Of a stretch of 64,000 bases of DNA, positions 27,053-37,400 are shown piece after piece. A program made the translations under genes and the position numbers. The first letter of the stretch is position 1; each line of letters starts with the position of its first letter. Origin of the DNA: Chryseolinea lacunae (lineage in GTDB: Bacteria; Bacteroidota; Bacteroidia; Cytophagales; Cyclobacteriaceae); assembly GCF_016735595.1 (NCBI RefSeq), contig NZ_JAERRB010000016.1, positions 110,471-174,470 on the forward strand. The letters run 5' to 3'. A model generated the notes under the pieces. The model saw only the letters and a program-made list of their open reading frames with translations, was not told the origin of the DNA and searched no databases.

Positions 27053-27358
27053 CGGACGAGTGGTTTACGGCTAAAGTAGCTTGCGATCTTGTTGTGTGTC
27101 TTGTGCAGGGTCAGTGAGAGTGACTGGCCTGCTGCGGAGGTTACTGTTCTTAATACACAATGCGAATAACCTGCTGCAAATTTACTTCAAAAACATATTT
27201 GGGCTAATAACCCGACAAACAAAATTATGATATGTTGGTGGGGGATACACACATATCATGGCCCCATGTTGGTGTCCCTCCAACATGCCAGGGAACTTAT
27301 TCCAACGGCAACACCCCTTCCCCGATTTTAATTACCTTTGCCCGTTTTTCAACCCCTC
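27053..27358. promoter_or_regulatory. Gene-free interval with hairpin and -7 promoter element
   Basis: An 8-bp hairpin CATGTTGG/CCAACATG lies at 27265-27287, with a partial third copy ATGTTGGTG near 27232. A perfect TAnnTTTG element, TACCTTTG (27333-27340), sits just upstream of the DUF5916 gene and would give a leader of about a dozen bases. No gene is present. Confidence 0.5.
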
Positions 27359-29626
27359 ATGGCCAATCGTTTTCGCGAATTCCTCTTCAGCATCTGTGTG
27401 CTCATCCCCGGCATCGACTATGCCCAAAATGAGCCGGGCAAGGAATTGCATGTGCGCAAGGCCCACGGCGAGATTCGGCTGGACGGCAACCTGGACGAGG
27501 CCGACTGGCAAACGGCCGACATCGCCAAAGACTTCTTCCTGAACTACCCGCTCGACTCGCTGCCCCCCACATTTCAGTCGGAAGTGAAGATGACCTTCAA
27601 CGACCACTTCCTCTACTTCGGCATCACCTGCTTCGACGACGACAAGCCAGACATCGTGCAGTCGCTGCGGCGCGACATGGACTGGGATCTGAACGACAAC
27701 ATCGGCATATACTTCGACCCGTTCAACGACTTCACCAACGGGTTCTATTTCAACGTCACCCCCATGGGTGTGCAGGCCGAAGGTGTGCTGGCCAACGGGG
27801 CCTCGAACGACAACAGCTTCAACAACAACTGGGACAACAAGTGGTATTCGCACGTGGAGCGCCTTGGCGACCGCTGGGTGGCCGAGATTGCCATTCCCTT
27901 CAAATCGATCCGCTACAACCTCACGCAGTGGAACATGACCTTTCTGCGCAACGATGTGAAGCGCAACCAGGTGAGCAGCTGGATCGCCACGCCCATTCAA
28001 TACATTCCGGCGTCGTTTGCCTATTCGGGAAAAATTCTGTGGGACGATCCGCTGCCGCATCACAAGAGCAACATCTCCTTCATTCCCTATGTGGCGGGTT
28101 CCTCGACCAAAGACGAAGAGAACAGCACACCATCCGAAACCAGCGTCAACGCCGGCTTCGATGCCAAGATCGGCCTCACGCCCTCGCTCAACCTGGACCT
28201 GACCGTGAACCCCGACTTCTCGAACGTAGAGGTGGACCGCCAGGTGATAAACCTCACACGCTTCGAATTCGGTTTCCCCGAACGACGGCAATTCTTTCTG
28301 GAGAACAGCGACCTGTTTGCACAGTCGGGCTTCTTCGATTCGCGCCCGTTTTTCTCGCGCCGCATCGGGTTGGTGACCGACTCGGCCGACAACCTGCAAA
28401 AGGTGCCCATCCTATACGGTGCACGGGTAAGCGGCAAGCTGGGCAAGAACTGGCGCATCGGCATCATGAACATGCAAACGCGCAAGCGCGAAGCCCTGGG
28501 CCTGCCCGACCAGAACTATTCTGTCGCTGTGGTGCAGCGCCAGATTTTTTCGCGCTCCAACATCGGTTTCATCTTTGTGAACAAGCAGTCGCTCAACCTG
28601 GGCACCTACGACTCCACACGCTACTATCACCACAGCGTGATACGCGAAGTGATGCGCGAGGGCAAAATGCGGAAGGAGCTCAACAGCTTCAATCGTGTGT
28701 ATGGCGCCGACTTCAAGCTTTTCACCAAGAGCAACAAGTGGGGAGGGAAGGTGTATTATCATCGCTCGGCCGACGCCGTTACCGAAAACAAGAACTATTC
28801 GTTTGGTGCCTTCATCAACTACAACTCACGTCACGTGTCGTTCAGTGTGGCGCAGCAGAATGTGGGAAAAAATTTCAATGCCGAAGCGGGCTTTGTGCCC
28901 AGCCTCGATGTGTATCCGGGTTTCTATGGAACCTATGCCGACGCGGGCCTGCGGTTCTATCCCGGTCGGGGCATCGCGGTCATGGGGCCGCAGGCCGACG
29001 TGAGCTACACCATCATTCCCGGCAGAACCATTACCGACAAATCGTATGGCCTGGCCTATGAAATAAATTTCCTGAACACCTCCAACCTGCGGGTGAGTGT
29101 GCGCAATACGTTTCAGATGCTGCCCGAAGATTTTAATCCCATCGATCCCCGCGGCGACTCCACGTTGCTGAAAGGGCAGTCGTTTACCTGGAACGAAGTC
29201 GGTTTCTTCTATCAGTCAAACACCCGCAAGGTTTTCAACGGCAGCGTGCAGGGGAGCTATGGCGGGTTCTATAACGGCACGCTCTTTAACCTGGGCACGG
29301 AATTGAACCTGCGCTATCAGCCTTTCGGAAGCCTGGGAGTGAAGGTGGACTACAACGACATTGCCCTGCCCGAAGCCTATGGATCGGCCCAATTCCTGCT
29401 CATTGGCCCTCGTCTCGACATGACCTTTACGGATAAGTTATTCCTCACTACTTTTGTGCAGTATAACGACCGGGACGACAATGCGAATTTAAATGCGCGT
29501 TTTCAGTGGCGCTTTAAACCAGCATCCGATTTCTTTGTTGTATATACCGAAAACTACCTGCCACACCCCGTCGAAAGCAAGAACCGGGCGCTGGTGGTGA
29601 AGATGACCTATTGGTTAAATCTTTAG
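27359..29626 (+). CDS. DUF5916 outer-membrane protein with CBM9-like N-terminus
   Basis: A 755-residue exported protein. After a signal peptide (cleavage after DYAQ), residues about 30-230 form a carbohydrate-binding CBM9-like beta-sandwich (IRLDGNLDEADWQTADIAK; YFGITCFDDD). The remaining DUF5916 part looks like an outer-membrane barrel (LDLTVNPDFSNVEVDRQVIN; RRQFFLENSDLF is a family hallmark). The function of DUF5916 is unknown. The frame can start with TTG at 27338, but the ATG at 27359 fits the signal peptide and the -7 element. The gene is monocistronic or leads into the reductase gene 65 bp downstream. Confidence 0.87.
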   Translation: MANRFREFLFSICVLIPGIDYAQNEPGKELHVRKAHGEIRLDGNLDEADWQTADIAKDFFLNYPLDSLPPTFQSEVKMTFNDHFLYFGITCFDDDKPDIVQSLRRDMDWDLNDNIGIYFDPFNDFTNGFYFNVTPMGVQAEGVLANGASNDNSFNNNWDNKWYSHVERLGDRWVAEIAIPFKSIRYNLTQWNMTFLRNDVKRNQVSSWIATPIQYIPASFAYSGKILWDDPLPHHKSNISFIPYVAGSSTKDEENSTPSETSVNAGFDAKIGLTPSLNLDLTVNPDFSNVEVDRQVINLTRFEFGFPERRQFFLENSDLFAQSGFFDSRPFFSRRIGLVTDSADNLQKVPILYGARVSGKLGKNWRIGIMNMQTRKREALGLPDQNYSVAVVQRQIFSRSNIGFIFVNKQSLNLGTYDSTRYYHHSVIREVMREGKMRKELNSFNRVYGADFKLFTKSNKWGGKVYYHRSADAVTENKNYSFGAFINYNSRHVSFSVAQQNVGKNFNAEAGFVPSLDVYPGFYGTYADAGLRFYPGRGIAVMGPQADVSYTIIPGRTITDKSYGLAYEINFLNTSNLRVSVRNTFQMLPEDFNPIDPRGDSTLLKGQSFTWNEVGFFYQSNTRKVFNGSVQGSYGGFYNGTLFNLGTELNLRYQPFGSLGVKVDYNDIALPEAYGSAQFLLIGPRLDMTFTDKLFLTTFVQYNDRDDNANLNARFQWRFKPASDFFVVYTENYLPHPVESKNRALVVKMTYWLNL

Positions 29627-29691
29627 TGAACAAGAGGGGGCCGTGAGGGCAACCGGGAGCAGGCTTTAAAAAAACTTTTTAACACAACAGT

Positions 29692-30825
29692 ATGGCGTTT
29701 AGCTTTTTCAAAAAATCAGATAAGACAGAGAAGTCGAAACCGAAAGAAGAGACCCACAGCGGCCCGAAATATCACGAGCTCACGGTGAAGCAGATCATCA
29801 ACGAAACACGCGACGCCATCTCCATTGCCTTTGCTCAACCTGAACCAAAGATAACGTACAAAGCCGGGCAGTTTCTCACGCTCATTGTGCCCGTGCAGGG
29901 CAAGGAAGTGCGACGCGCCTATTCGCTGTGTTCGTCGCCCTTCACCGACCAGGACCTGGTGGTGACCGTGAAGCGTGTAGACAACGGGTTGATGTCGAAC
30001 TGGCTCCCCGACAACCTGAAGGCCGGCGCCAAGGTGCGCATCATGGAACCGATGGGACAATTCACCACCGAGTTTGCCGCCACCAACAAACGCCACCTCA
30101 TCATGTTTGCCGGCGGCTCGGGCATCACCCCCATGATGTCCATCATCAAGAGCACCCTCACTCAGGAGCCCGACAGCATCTGCTCGCTCATCTATTGCAA
30201 CCGCGACATCGACAGCATCATTTTCAAAAACGAACTCGACACCCTCCAGACAAAAGACGAAGGCCGCCTGCACGTGATCCACGTGCTCGACAACGCGCCC
30301 ATGAACTGGCAGGGCTACTCGGGCTTGCTCAACCACGACATGCTCACCAAACTTTTCGAACGCATCCCCAACTGGGGCATCGAAAAAACAACCTACCTCA
30401 TGTGCGGCCCCGAAGGCATGATGAAAAACGCTGAGGCCTTGCTGAGTGAACACCACATTCCCAAAGAAAAAGTGTTCAAAGAAAGTTTCGTGCAAGGCAC
30501 CATCGACAAAGATGCCAAGACCGCCGAGCCAGCAACAGAAGGCGAAGCCAAAACCCGCGAAGTCACCATCCGCTACGATGGCCAGGAATACAAAGTGATG
30601 GTGCCCCCCAACAAAGCCATCCTCGAAACCGCACTGGACCAAGGCATCGATCTTCCCTATTCATGCCAAAGCGGCCTGTGCACCGCATGTCGCGGCAAAG
30701 CATTGTCGGGCAAAGTGAAGTTGGACGAGGAAGAAGGTTTGTCCAAATCTGAGCGCGAAGAGGGCTATGTGCTCACGTGTGTAGGTCACCCGTTGACGGA
30801 CGATGTGGTGATTGAGATTGGATAA
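29692..30825 (+). CDS. PaaE/HmpX-like flavin and 2Fe-2S oxidoreductase
   Basis: Electron-transfer protein of 377 residues that moves electrons from NAD(P)H through FAD to a 2Fe-2S centre. A Lys/Glu-rich N-terminus precedes the FAD-binding barrel (RRAYSLCSSPF, about 82-92) and the NAD domain (MFAGGSGITPMMSII; TYLMCGPEGMM). A C-terminal plant-type ferredoxin domain has C-x4-C-x2-C in SCQSGLCTACRGK and the fourth cysteine in LTCVGHP. It resembles PaaE/PaaK, but no phenylacetate genes are near, so the acceptor is unknown. Confidence 0.9.
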   Translation: MAFSFFKKSDKTEKSKPKEETHSGPKYHELTVKQIINETRDAISIAFAQPEPKITYKAGQFLTLIVPVQGKEVRRAYSLCSSPFTDQDLVVTVKRVDNGLMSNWLPDNLKAGAKVRIMEPMGQFTTEFAATNKRHLIMFAGGSGITPMMSIIKSTLTQEPDSICSLIYCNRDIDSIIFKNELDTLQTKDEGRLHVIHVLDNAPMNWQGYSGLLNHDMLTKLFERIPNWGIEKTTYLMCGPEGMMKNAEALLSEHHIPKEKVFKESFVQGTIDKDAKTAEPATEGEAKTREVTIRYDGQEYKVMVPPNKAILETALDQGIDLPYSCQSGLCTACRGKALSGKVKLDEEEGLSKSEREEGYVLTCVGHPLTDDVVIEIG

Positions 30826-30855
30826 AAGAGAGACGTGTAGTATCAAGTTCATAGT

Positions 30856-30885
30856 AAAAAGAGGCTTCAGCGAAGCCTCTTTTTT
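30856..30885 (+). terminator. Intrinsic terminator
   Basis: AAAAAGAGGCTT (30856-30867) pairs with AAGCCTCTTTTT across CAGCG, and T residues follow. Confidence 0.9.
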
Positions 30886-30909
30886 ATTTCCATGTGATTT
30901 TGAATATAC

Positions 30910-31266
30910 GAGCTCCGATAGGAGCTGCCTATTTATAGAAAATGTTGTGGTTGATCAGTGAGCTCCGGCAGGAGCTACCTGTTTATAGAAAACGTTGTGG
31001 ACGATCAATGAGCTCCGGCAGGAGCTACCTGCTATTGACACCTCAATGTCTCAATGTTGTTTCATATTTCATTTTGCGCTGCTATGTTTTTGAATATTTG
31101 GAGCGTGCAGGCACATATGTTCTGGGCGTGGTTTCTGAATGGCATTCGCCGTCGGGATAACAGGTGGCTCCTGCCGGAGCCGCAGCGATGTTGTGGGAGC
31201 TTCTATAAACAGGCGGCTCCTACCGGAGCCAAAGGGGTTTCGGCAGGAGCGATCTGTTTCATGAAA
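30910..31266. repeat. Interspersed hairpin repeats: 50-bp tandem array and inverted copies
   Basis: Units begin exactly 50 bp apart at 30910, 30960 and 31010, the third partial. Each starts with a hairpin GAGCTCCGGCAGGAGCT followed by ACCTGTTTATAGAAAA. Two copies in the opposite orientation follow at 31159-31181 and 31201-31230 (TTCTATAAACAGG, then GGCTCC-TACC-GGAGCC). A degraded forward copy sits at 31241-31266. The hairpin plus CCTGTTTATAGA tail resembles a repeat I know from other Bacteroidota. No gene lies in 30826-31361. Confidence 0.8.
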
Positions 31267-31361
31267 CGATGTAAGATGATTTAGAACGGCAGTGTTGCGT
31301 TCGATGGGTTACTTCGAAAGACCTTTGGTTTACATACAACCATTACGCCGCACGTTGAATC

Positions 31362-31853
31362 CTACGCAGTCGCGTTCTGAACCAACGCCCGGTGTTCCTT
31401 AATCGCCATCAACCCTTTGTAGAGTCCGAACAGTGCCAACCCATGGAAAGCAAACGCCATCCACTCTTCAAAGAAGGCGAACAACACACCGTCCAGTGCA
31501 TAGAGAATGCCGCCGACAATGAAGGCCCACGGTTTCAGGCGCATGGCGAAAATTCCGAAGAGCACAAACAGGAGCGACGGGATGAAGCTGGCGATCAGGT
31601 TTGTTTCGCCTGTCAGTTCCAGAAACATGCCGTCGATGAACTGGGTGATGCCCAGGCCCAGCACAAAATAACTTCCCTTGGCGATCATAAACGAATTGAT
31701 GACCGAGAACACGGCGATGGCGAAAAACCAGTACGATGCCTTGCGCACACGTGCAGCAGTTTCGTCGATGTTCATTTGAATGATGTCCTGGTTGGCGGGG
31801 GCTTCGGTTACTTCGGGCGTAGTAACGGCCTCTTGTTCTGGTGTGGTTTCCAT
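31362..31853 (-). CDS. Small multi-helix membrane protein, hypothetical
   Basis: A 163-residue inner-membrane protein of unknown function. An acidic Glu/Thr/Pro-rich N-terminus of about 35 residues is followed by four or five hydrophobic helices (YWFFAIAVFSVINSF, FVLGLGITQFIDGMFL, IPSLLFVLFGIFAM, PWAFIVGGILYALDGVLFAFF). The frame opens at 31907, but the ATG at 31853 gives METTPEQE and removes an unlikely leader. It is transcribed away from the divergent FAD protein gene. Confidence 0.72.
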   Translation of the reverse strand: METTPEQEAVTTPEVTEAPANQDIIQMNIDETAARVRKASYWFFAIAVFSVINSFMIAKGSYFVLGLGITQFIDGMFLELTGETNLIASFIPSLLFVLFGIFAMRLKPWAFIVGGILYALDGVLFAFFEEWMAFAFHGLALFGLYKGLMAIKEHRALVQNATA

Positions 31854-31964
31854 TAACGTTGGTTTAAGGTTTGGCTTCCAAAATAGGAAGAACAACAAGG
31901 ATGTCAATAGCGGCGTACTTTCTTTCCGAAAATGACGCTATTTCGGGTGACGGGAAACGCCATT

Positions 31965-31994
31965 GTTCAATTCTGGAAACCGCCGTATCTTTGT
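31965..31994 (+). promoter_or_regulatory. Promoter of the FAD protein gene
   Basis: TTG (31965-31967), 19-bp spacer, TATCTTTG (31987-31994): a full match to the Bacteroidota TAnnTTTG consensus. It lies 36 bp before the start codon. Confidence 0.75.
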
Positions 31995-32030
31995 GGCTCA
32001 TCCTGAAGGATAACTCCCTTCCACACCACC

Positions 32031-33602
32031 ATGAAAACAGTAGAACTCACCCTTCGGCCCGAAGAGGCATTCGACGAAACTATTTTTCCCGCCATCCTCT
32101 ATAAGAAACTGGGATTGCCAAACGACGGCAGCGTGTTTGTTGTGCCCGTGAAGCGCTCCATCGACGCGAGGTCGCGACAAGTCATCGTGCGTTTTCAGTG
32201 CGACATCCTCAGCGCTTCGGAGCAGCGACCCGTCATCAACTACTCGAAAGCGTTGCCCGATGTTCGCCAGAAAGATCCCGTCGTTGTGGTGGGCAGCGGT
32301 CCGGCCGGATTGTTTGCTGCGCTGCGACTTATTGAACTAGGCATGAAGCCCATTGTGCTGGAGCGGGGCAAAGACGTGCAGGCACGCCGTCGCGACCTGG
32401 CGGCCATCAACAAAGAGCAAACCGTGAACCCCGAATCGAACTATTGTTTTGGTGAAGGCGGCGCCGGCACCTATTCCGACGGCAAGCTCTATACACGTTC
32501 CAAAAAACGCGGCGACGTGCGCCGCATCCTCGAGATATTGGTGGCCCATGGTGCGAAAGAAGAAATCTTATACGACGCCCACCCGCACATCGGCACAAAC
32601 AAACTTCCCGTGCTGGTGGCGGCGCTGCGCGACAGCATCCGCGAAGCCGGAGGCGAAGTAATCTTCGACACCCGCGTCACCGATTTGTTGATTGAAGGCG
32701 ACACACTCAAAGGCGTTGTCACCCACACGGGCGACACGCTGAAAGGCGAGGGCGTTATTCTCGCCACCGGTCACTCGGCACGCGACATCTTCGAATTGCT
32801 GCACCGCCGAAAGGTGCTCATCGAAGCCAAACCTTTTGCGTTGGGTGTGCGCGTGGAGCATCAGCAGAACCTGATTGATCGCGTGCAATACCATTGTGTT
32901 GACGATCGCGGGCCATACTTGCCAGCATCGTCGTATGCATTGGTGCATCAGGCGCATGTGAATGGAAAGGAGCGGGGGGTGTTTTCGTTTTGCATGTGTC
33001 CGGGGGGCTTCATTGTTCCGGCGGCCACGGCGCCTGGCGAGGTGGTTGTGAATGGCATGAGCCCTTCGCGACGCGATTCGGAGTTCGCCAACTCGGGCAT
33101 TGTGGTGGCTGTGGAGGAAAACGATTTCAAGGACTTTCATCAGCACGGGGCCTTGGCTGGTCTCTATTTCCAGGCTTCGGTCGAGCAGCGGGCGTGTGTG
33201 GTGGGTGGCAACACCCAGCAGGCCCCGGCGCAGCGCCTCAGCGATTTTGTGGACGGCAAAGTTTCGTCGACACTGCTCGAAACATCCTATCAGCCCGGGC
33301 TCACGTCGGCCGATATGAAAGACGTTTTGCCTTCCTTCATTTTTAAAGCACTTCAGGACGGGTTCAGGAACTTTGGCACCAAGATGAAGGGTTATCTCAC
33401 CAACGACGCCCAGGTGGTGGGTGTGGAAAGCCGCACGTCGTCGCCCGTGAAAATTCCGCGCGACAAAGAAACGTTGGAACATCCCCACCTGAAACGATTG
33501 TTTCCCTGTGGTGAAGGCGCCGGATTTGCCGGGGGCATCGTGTCGGCCGCCATGGACGGTGAACGTTGTGCCGAGGCGGTTGTTAATAAGGTGAAGAAGT
33601 AA
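32031..33602 (+). CDS. FAD-dependent oxidoreductase (COG2509-type)
   Basis: A 523-residue flavoprotein of the NAD(FAD)-utilising dehydrogenase group. An N-terminal domain of about 80 residues (MKTVELTLRPEEAF) precedes the FAD Rossmann motif VVVVGSGPAGLFAALRLIELG. FGEGGAGTYSDGKLYTR is a hallmark of the group. The C-terminal FAD contact is PCGEGAGFAGGI. Physiological substrate is unknown for the group. It is 25 bp upstream of a CoA-binding-domain gene and probably co-transcribed with it, from a strong promoter. Confidence 0.88.
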   Translation: MKTVELTLRPEEAFDETIFPAILYKKLGLPNDGSVFVVPVKRSIDARSRQVIVRFQCDILSASEQRPVINYSKALPDVRQKDPVVVVGSGPAGLFAALRLIELGMKPIVLERGKDVQARRRDLAAINKEQTVNPESNYCFGEGGAGTYSDGKLYTRSKKRGDVRRILEILVAHGAKEEILYDAHPHIGTNKLPVLVAALRDSIREAGGEVIFDTRVTDLLIEGDTLKGVVTHTGDTLKGEGVILATGHSARDIFELLHRRKVLIEAKPFALGVRVEHQQNLIDRVQYHCVDDRGPYLPASSYALVHQAHVNGKERGVFSFCMCPGGFIVPAATAPGEVVVNGMSPSRRDSEFANSGIVVAVEENDFKDFHQHGALAGLYFQASVEQRACVVGGNTQQAPAQRLSDFVDGKVSSTLLETSYQPGLTSADMKDVLPSFIFKALQDGFRNFGTKMKGYLTNDAQVVGVESRTSSPVKIPRDKETLEHPHLKRLFPCGEGAGFAGGIVSAAMDGERCAEAVVNKVKK

Positions 33603-33627
33603 ACTATTAAACGATCCCATCAAGCGC

Positions 33628-33996
33628 ATGAGCAAGAAAACCGTTATTGTGGGGGCTACCCCCAACCCCGGAAGGTATGCCTACCTCGCCGCCAGCATGC
33701 TCAAGGAATATAATCACGAGATTGTGCCCCTCAGCATCAAGACCGGCACCGTGTTCGACACCGAAATTCTTGACCTCCGGCAAAAGCCCATCATCAAAGA
33801 TGTGGACACCATCACGCTCTACATCGGCCCGCAAAATCAACCCCAGTGGTACGACTACCTGCTGAGCCTGAAACCCAAACGCATCATCTTCAACCCCGGC
33901 ACCGAAAATCCGGAATTCGAACAACGGGCCGAAGCCGAAGGGGTAGAAGCCATGGAAGCCTGCACGCTGGTGTTGCTAAGGTCGCGCCAGTTCTGA
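33628..33996 (+). CDS. CoA-binding domain protein (CoA_binding_2/YccU-like)
   Basis: A 122-residue single-domain Rossmann protein. It starts KKTVIVGATPNPGRYAYLAA (nucleotide-binding loop) and continues to IIFNPGTENPEF, the usual pattern of YccU-type CoA-binding proteins. The domain binds CoA in relatives, but its cell role is unknown. It is in an operon with the FAD protein and followed by a terminator at 34095. Confidence 0.87.
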   Translation: MSKKTVIVGATPNPGRYAYLAASMLKEYNHEIVPLSIKTGTVFDTEILDLRQKPIIKDVDTITLYIGPQNQPQWYDYLLSLKPKRIIFNPGTENPEFEQRAEAEGVEAMEACTLVLLRSRQF

Positions 33997-34094
33997 AAAA
34001 AGGAATTCATCAACAAAGAATAAAGAACAACCGAAACCAATTCGGATCTGTCCCTGCAGTCCGGGATAAGATTGTCGGGCATACCCCAAAAAAT

Positions 34095-34131
34095 AAAACC
34101 CTGGCGGACAAGGCCAGGGTTTTGTTTTTTT
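34095..34131 (+). terminator. Intrinsic terminator
   Basis: AAAACCCTGGC (34095-34105) pairs with GCCAGGGTTTT (34113-34123), followed by a T run. Confidence 0.93.
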
Positions 34132-34407
34132 AACCTAAAACTAGAAGAAACTAAAACCTTCTGTTTGGCAGCCAACGGGCCCGGGGCGTTCAGAAGTTCA
34201 CAACGCAAACAAGACGAGAGAGAAAACCTTCCGCCCATGCTCAGTGAGCGGAAGGAGAGAGGGTCTTGTTTAGCCAACTAAAACATTAGACACTAATTTT
34301 TACCTTAAATGGTGTTGCTAAGATCGCAGGAAGCGCGGGCGGGTAGGTATAAAGAATGTTTCAAGGACTACAAGATTTCGTTCAATCGCGACGATGTGCG
34401 TTGAATT
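34132..34407. other. Gene-free interval with a two-tier hairpin
   Basis: AACAAGAC (about 34208-34215) pairs with GTCTTGTT (34262-34269), enclosing an inner 8-bp stem CCTTCCGC/GCGGAAGG (34227-34255). A further CTTCTG/CAGAAG pair lies upstream. On the minus strand this could terminate the hybrid sensor transcript; on the plus strand it could be a small RNA. No coding sequence is supported. Confidence 0.4.
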
Positions 34408-37400
34408 TCAGCTCTTTGTGATGTCGGAGGGAAGTTTGCCGAAATGTTCGCGAAATGTTTTGGTGAAGTACGACGGATTTTCGAACCCCACCTGGTAGGC
34501 GATCTCCGAAACATTTCCGGCACCCTGGCGCAGCAGATCGGCCGCCCGCTCGAGGCGATAGTTGCGCAGAAACTCGCTGGCCGACTGGTTGGTGAGCGCG
34601 GTGATTTTGCGATAGAGTTGCACACGGCTCAACCCCATTTCGCGGGCCAGGTCTTCCACCCCAAACCCGGAATGTTTCAGGTGTTCCTCTACCGTTTGGC
34701 GCAAACGGTTCAAAAACTTTTCGTCGGTCGACGTGGCTTTCACGGGTTGATAGAGCGACACGCTTTGTTGGGCAAACTTGCGCCGTAGCAGCTGGCGCTG
34801 CTCAATGAGGTTGGTGGCCCGCACCTTCAGCTCCTGCAGGTCGAAGGGCTTGGTCAGATAGTCGTCGGCGCCGGTTTCCAGTCCTTGCACGCGCGATTCT
34901 GTTCCGGCTTTGGCCGTGAGCAGAATCACGGGGATGTGGCTGGTCACTTCCGTGGTTTTGATGACACGGCAAAACGCAAGGCCATCCATGCCCGGCATCA
35001 TCCAGTCGCTGATGATGAGGTCGGGAATTTCGGCCGTGGCCAGCGCCACACCACTTTCGCCTTCGGCCGCTTCCAGAATGCGATAACGATCGGCAAACGC
35101 CGAACGGATAAACGCACGAAGCTCTGGGTTGTCTTCCACAATAAGCAACAGCGCCTGACTGTTTTCAGCCACCGCCTGCACGGCCGTGTGGCCCACGTCG
35201 TTGTGGGCTTTGCCGTTGGTTTCCACCTCGGCAGGAGCGGCAATGATTTCGGAGGCGCTATAATATTTTTTGTCGATGGGCAGGGTTAGGGTGAATGTGG
35301 AGCCTTCGCCGGGCACGCTCTTCACGGCAATTTCGCCCTTGTGTGTTTTCACCAGTTCGCGCGTCAGGGCCAGACCAAGGCCTGTGCCTTCTACTGATGC
35401 CGTTTCGTGCACGCGATAAAAACGTTCGAAGATTTTTGTGAGCTGGTCGGGCGCTATGCCTTTGCCGGTGTCGGTCACAGACAGCATCAAATGGTCTCCG
35501 TGTTGCGCTGCCATCACACTGATTTTTCCGCCATGCGCGGTATACTTGATGGCGTTGGAAAGCAGGTTGTTCACCATCTTTTCCAGAAACGAAATGTCGG
35601 CATAGCCGCGAACGGGCTCCGAGGGAACATCGACCGACAAGGCCAGCTCTTTCTGCTGCGCCATGGAGTGAAACGCTTCGGCAAAAATTTTCAGGTAATA
35701 GGCCACGTCCACATTGCTCACTTGCAGGGGCAGGTTGCCGGCTTCGATGCGCGAGAGGTCAAGCATCTGGTTCACCAGGTTCAGCAGCGACTTGCCGTTG
35801 TTGCGAATGGTCACCAGGTCGCCCTTGCGCTGGCCGTCGGCGTCTTGCATGAGGCGTTCGGTGGGGCCGAGGATGAGCGAGAGGGGCGTGCGGAATTCGT
35901 GCGAGATGTTGGCGAAGAATTTTGATTTGAAGTCGTCCAGCTCTTTCAGCTTCTGCACTTCAATCTGGCCCAGCTGCAATTGTGTTTTCAAACGCTCGCG
36001 CTGAATGATGCCCCGTCGCGCCAGGGCCAGCACCACCAATGCGGCGAGTGCATACACCACATAGGCATACCACGTCTTCCACCACGGGGGATGGATGGTG
36101 ATGGTGAGTGTGGTGCCCGTTTCATTCCACACCCCGTCGTTGTTGGCGGCTTTCACTTTCAGCGTGTAGGTGCCGGGGTCGAGGTTGGTGTAGGTGGCTG
36201 AGCGGTTGGCGGCGGTTGTGGTGATCCAGTTTTTGTCGAACCCCTCCAGCGTGTAGGCGTAGCGGTTCTTGGATGGATTGGTGAAGTCAAGCGCTGCAAA
36301 TTCGAACGTGAGGTAGTTTTGGTTGTGGCGGAAGGAGAGGGCAGTGGCTTCCCATACGCTTCTGGCCAGTGTTAGCGTGTCTTTCTTTTCGGGCGCCACC
36401 GGCACTTCCTTGTTGTCGAGTTTCAGCGACGTCACAATGATAGAGGGCGGGGTTGGGTTGAGCACAATGTGCTGCGGGTCGAAGAGCGTGAGGCCGTTCA
36501 CACCGCCAAACACCAGCATGCCGCGTGCTGTTTGGGCCGAGGCGTTGAAATTATATTCGTCGCTTTGCAGGCCATCGCTGGAGCGGAATTGAATGAGGTC
36601 TTCCGTTGCCGGATCGTAGCGGAACAGGCCCTGGTTGGTCGCCACCCACAAACGCCCCACACCATCTTGCTGCACGGCGTTGATGAGTTGCCCGGCCAAG
36701 GCTTTCACTTCGCGGAATGCCGGAGCTCCGTTTGCACTTTCGTTCACAAACAAGCCGTGTTCGGAGCCTGCATAGAGTTTCCCTTTCGCGCTTTGAAAGA
36801 GCGTTATGATTTTGCCGGACAGAAAATGTTGAAAGCCGTTGTTGCCGTCATAGAGGTTGAGGCCGTTTGACGTGGCCAGCCATAGGTTTTGCTGTTTGTC
36901 TTTGAAGATGGTGTTCACCCGGTTGTGACTGAGCGACGCCGGATTTTTAGGATCATTCACATACTGAACAACCGAACCCAACGCACCAAACGTTTTGTTG
37001 CCGACTATCTTGTTGGCACCGCCGCCCACCGTGACGGCCCACAGGTTTCCATCCTTGTCTTCTACCACCGCTTTCACCGTGCCGTGCGACAGTGAATTGC
37101 CGTCGCCCAGGGCGGCATAGTGCACGATGTCTTTTGTTTTTTGAAGACAGCCCGCCGCGTCGAGCGGAATGCCCACAAAGCCATTGTTGTCGGTGCCGAT
37201 CCACAACCGTGTTTCACCTTTGTAAAAACAGTTGATGAGGTCAACCGATTTGCTGAGGGCTTCGGGAAAGGGATCGTATTTGGCAAAGTGCAGGTTGTTG
37301 GCCGGTTCGCGCAGCGAAGCGGTTTGCATGCCTGCGCCGTAAGCGCCCACAAACAACGTTTCCGAATCGCCGCACGGCAGCGCGACGATGGAGGTGATGA

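Noticed and set aside
30910..31266. CRISPR array
   Set aside because: The 50-bp units are contiguous with conserved, not unique, intervening sequence, some copies are inverted, and no cas genes are near.
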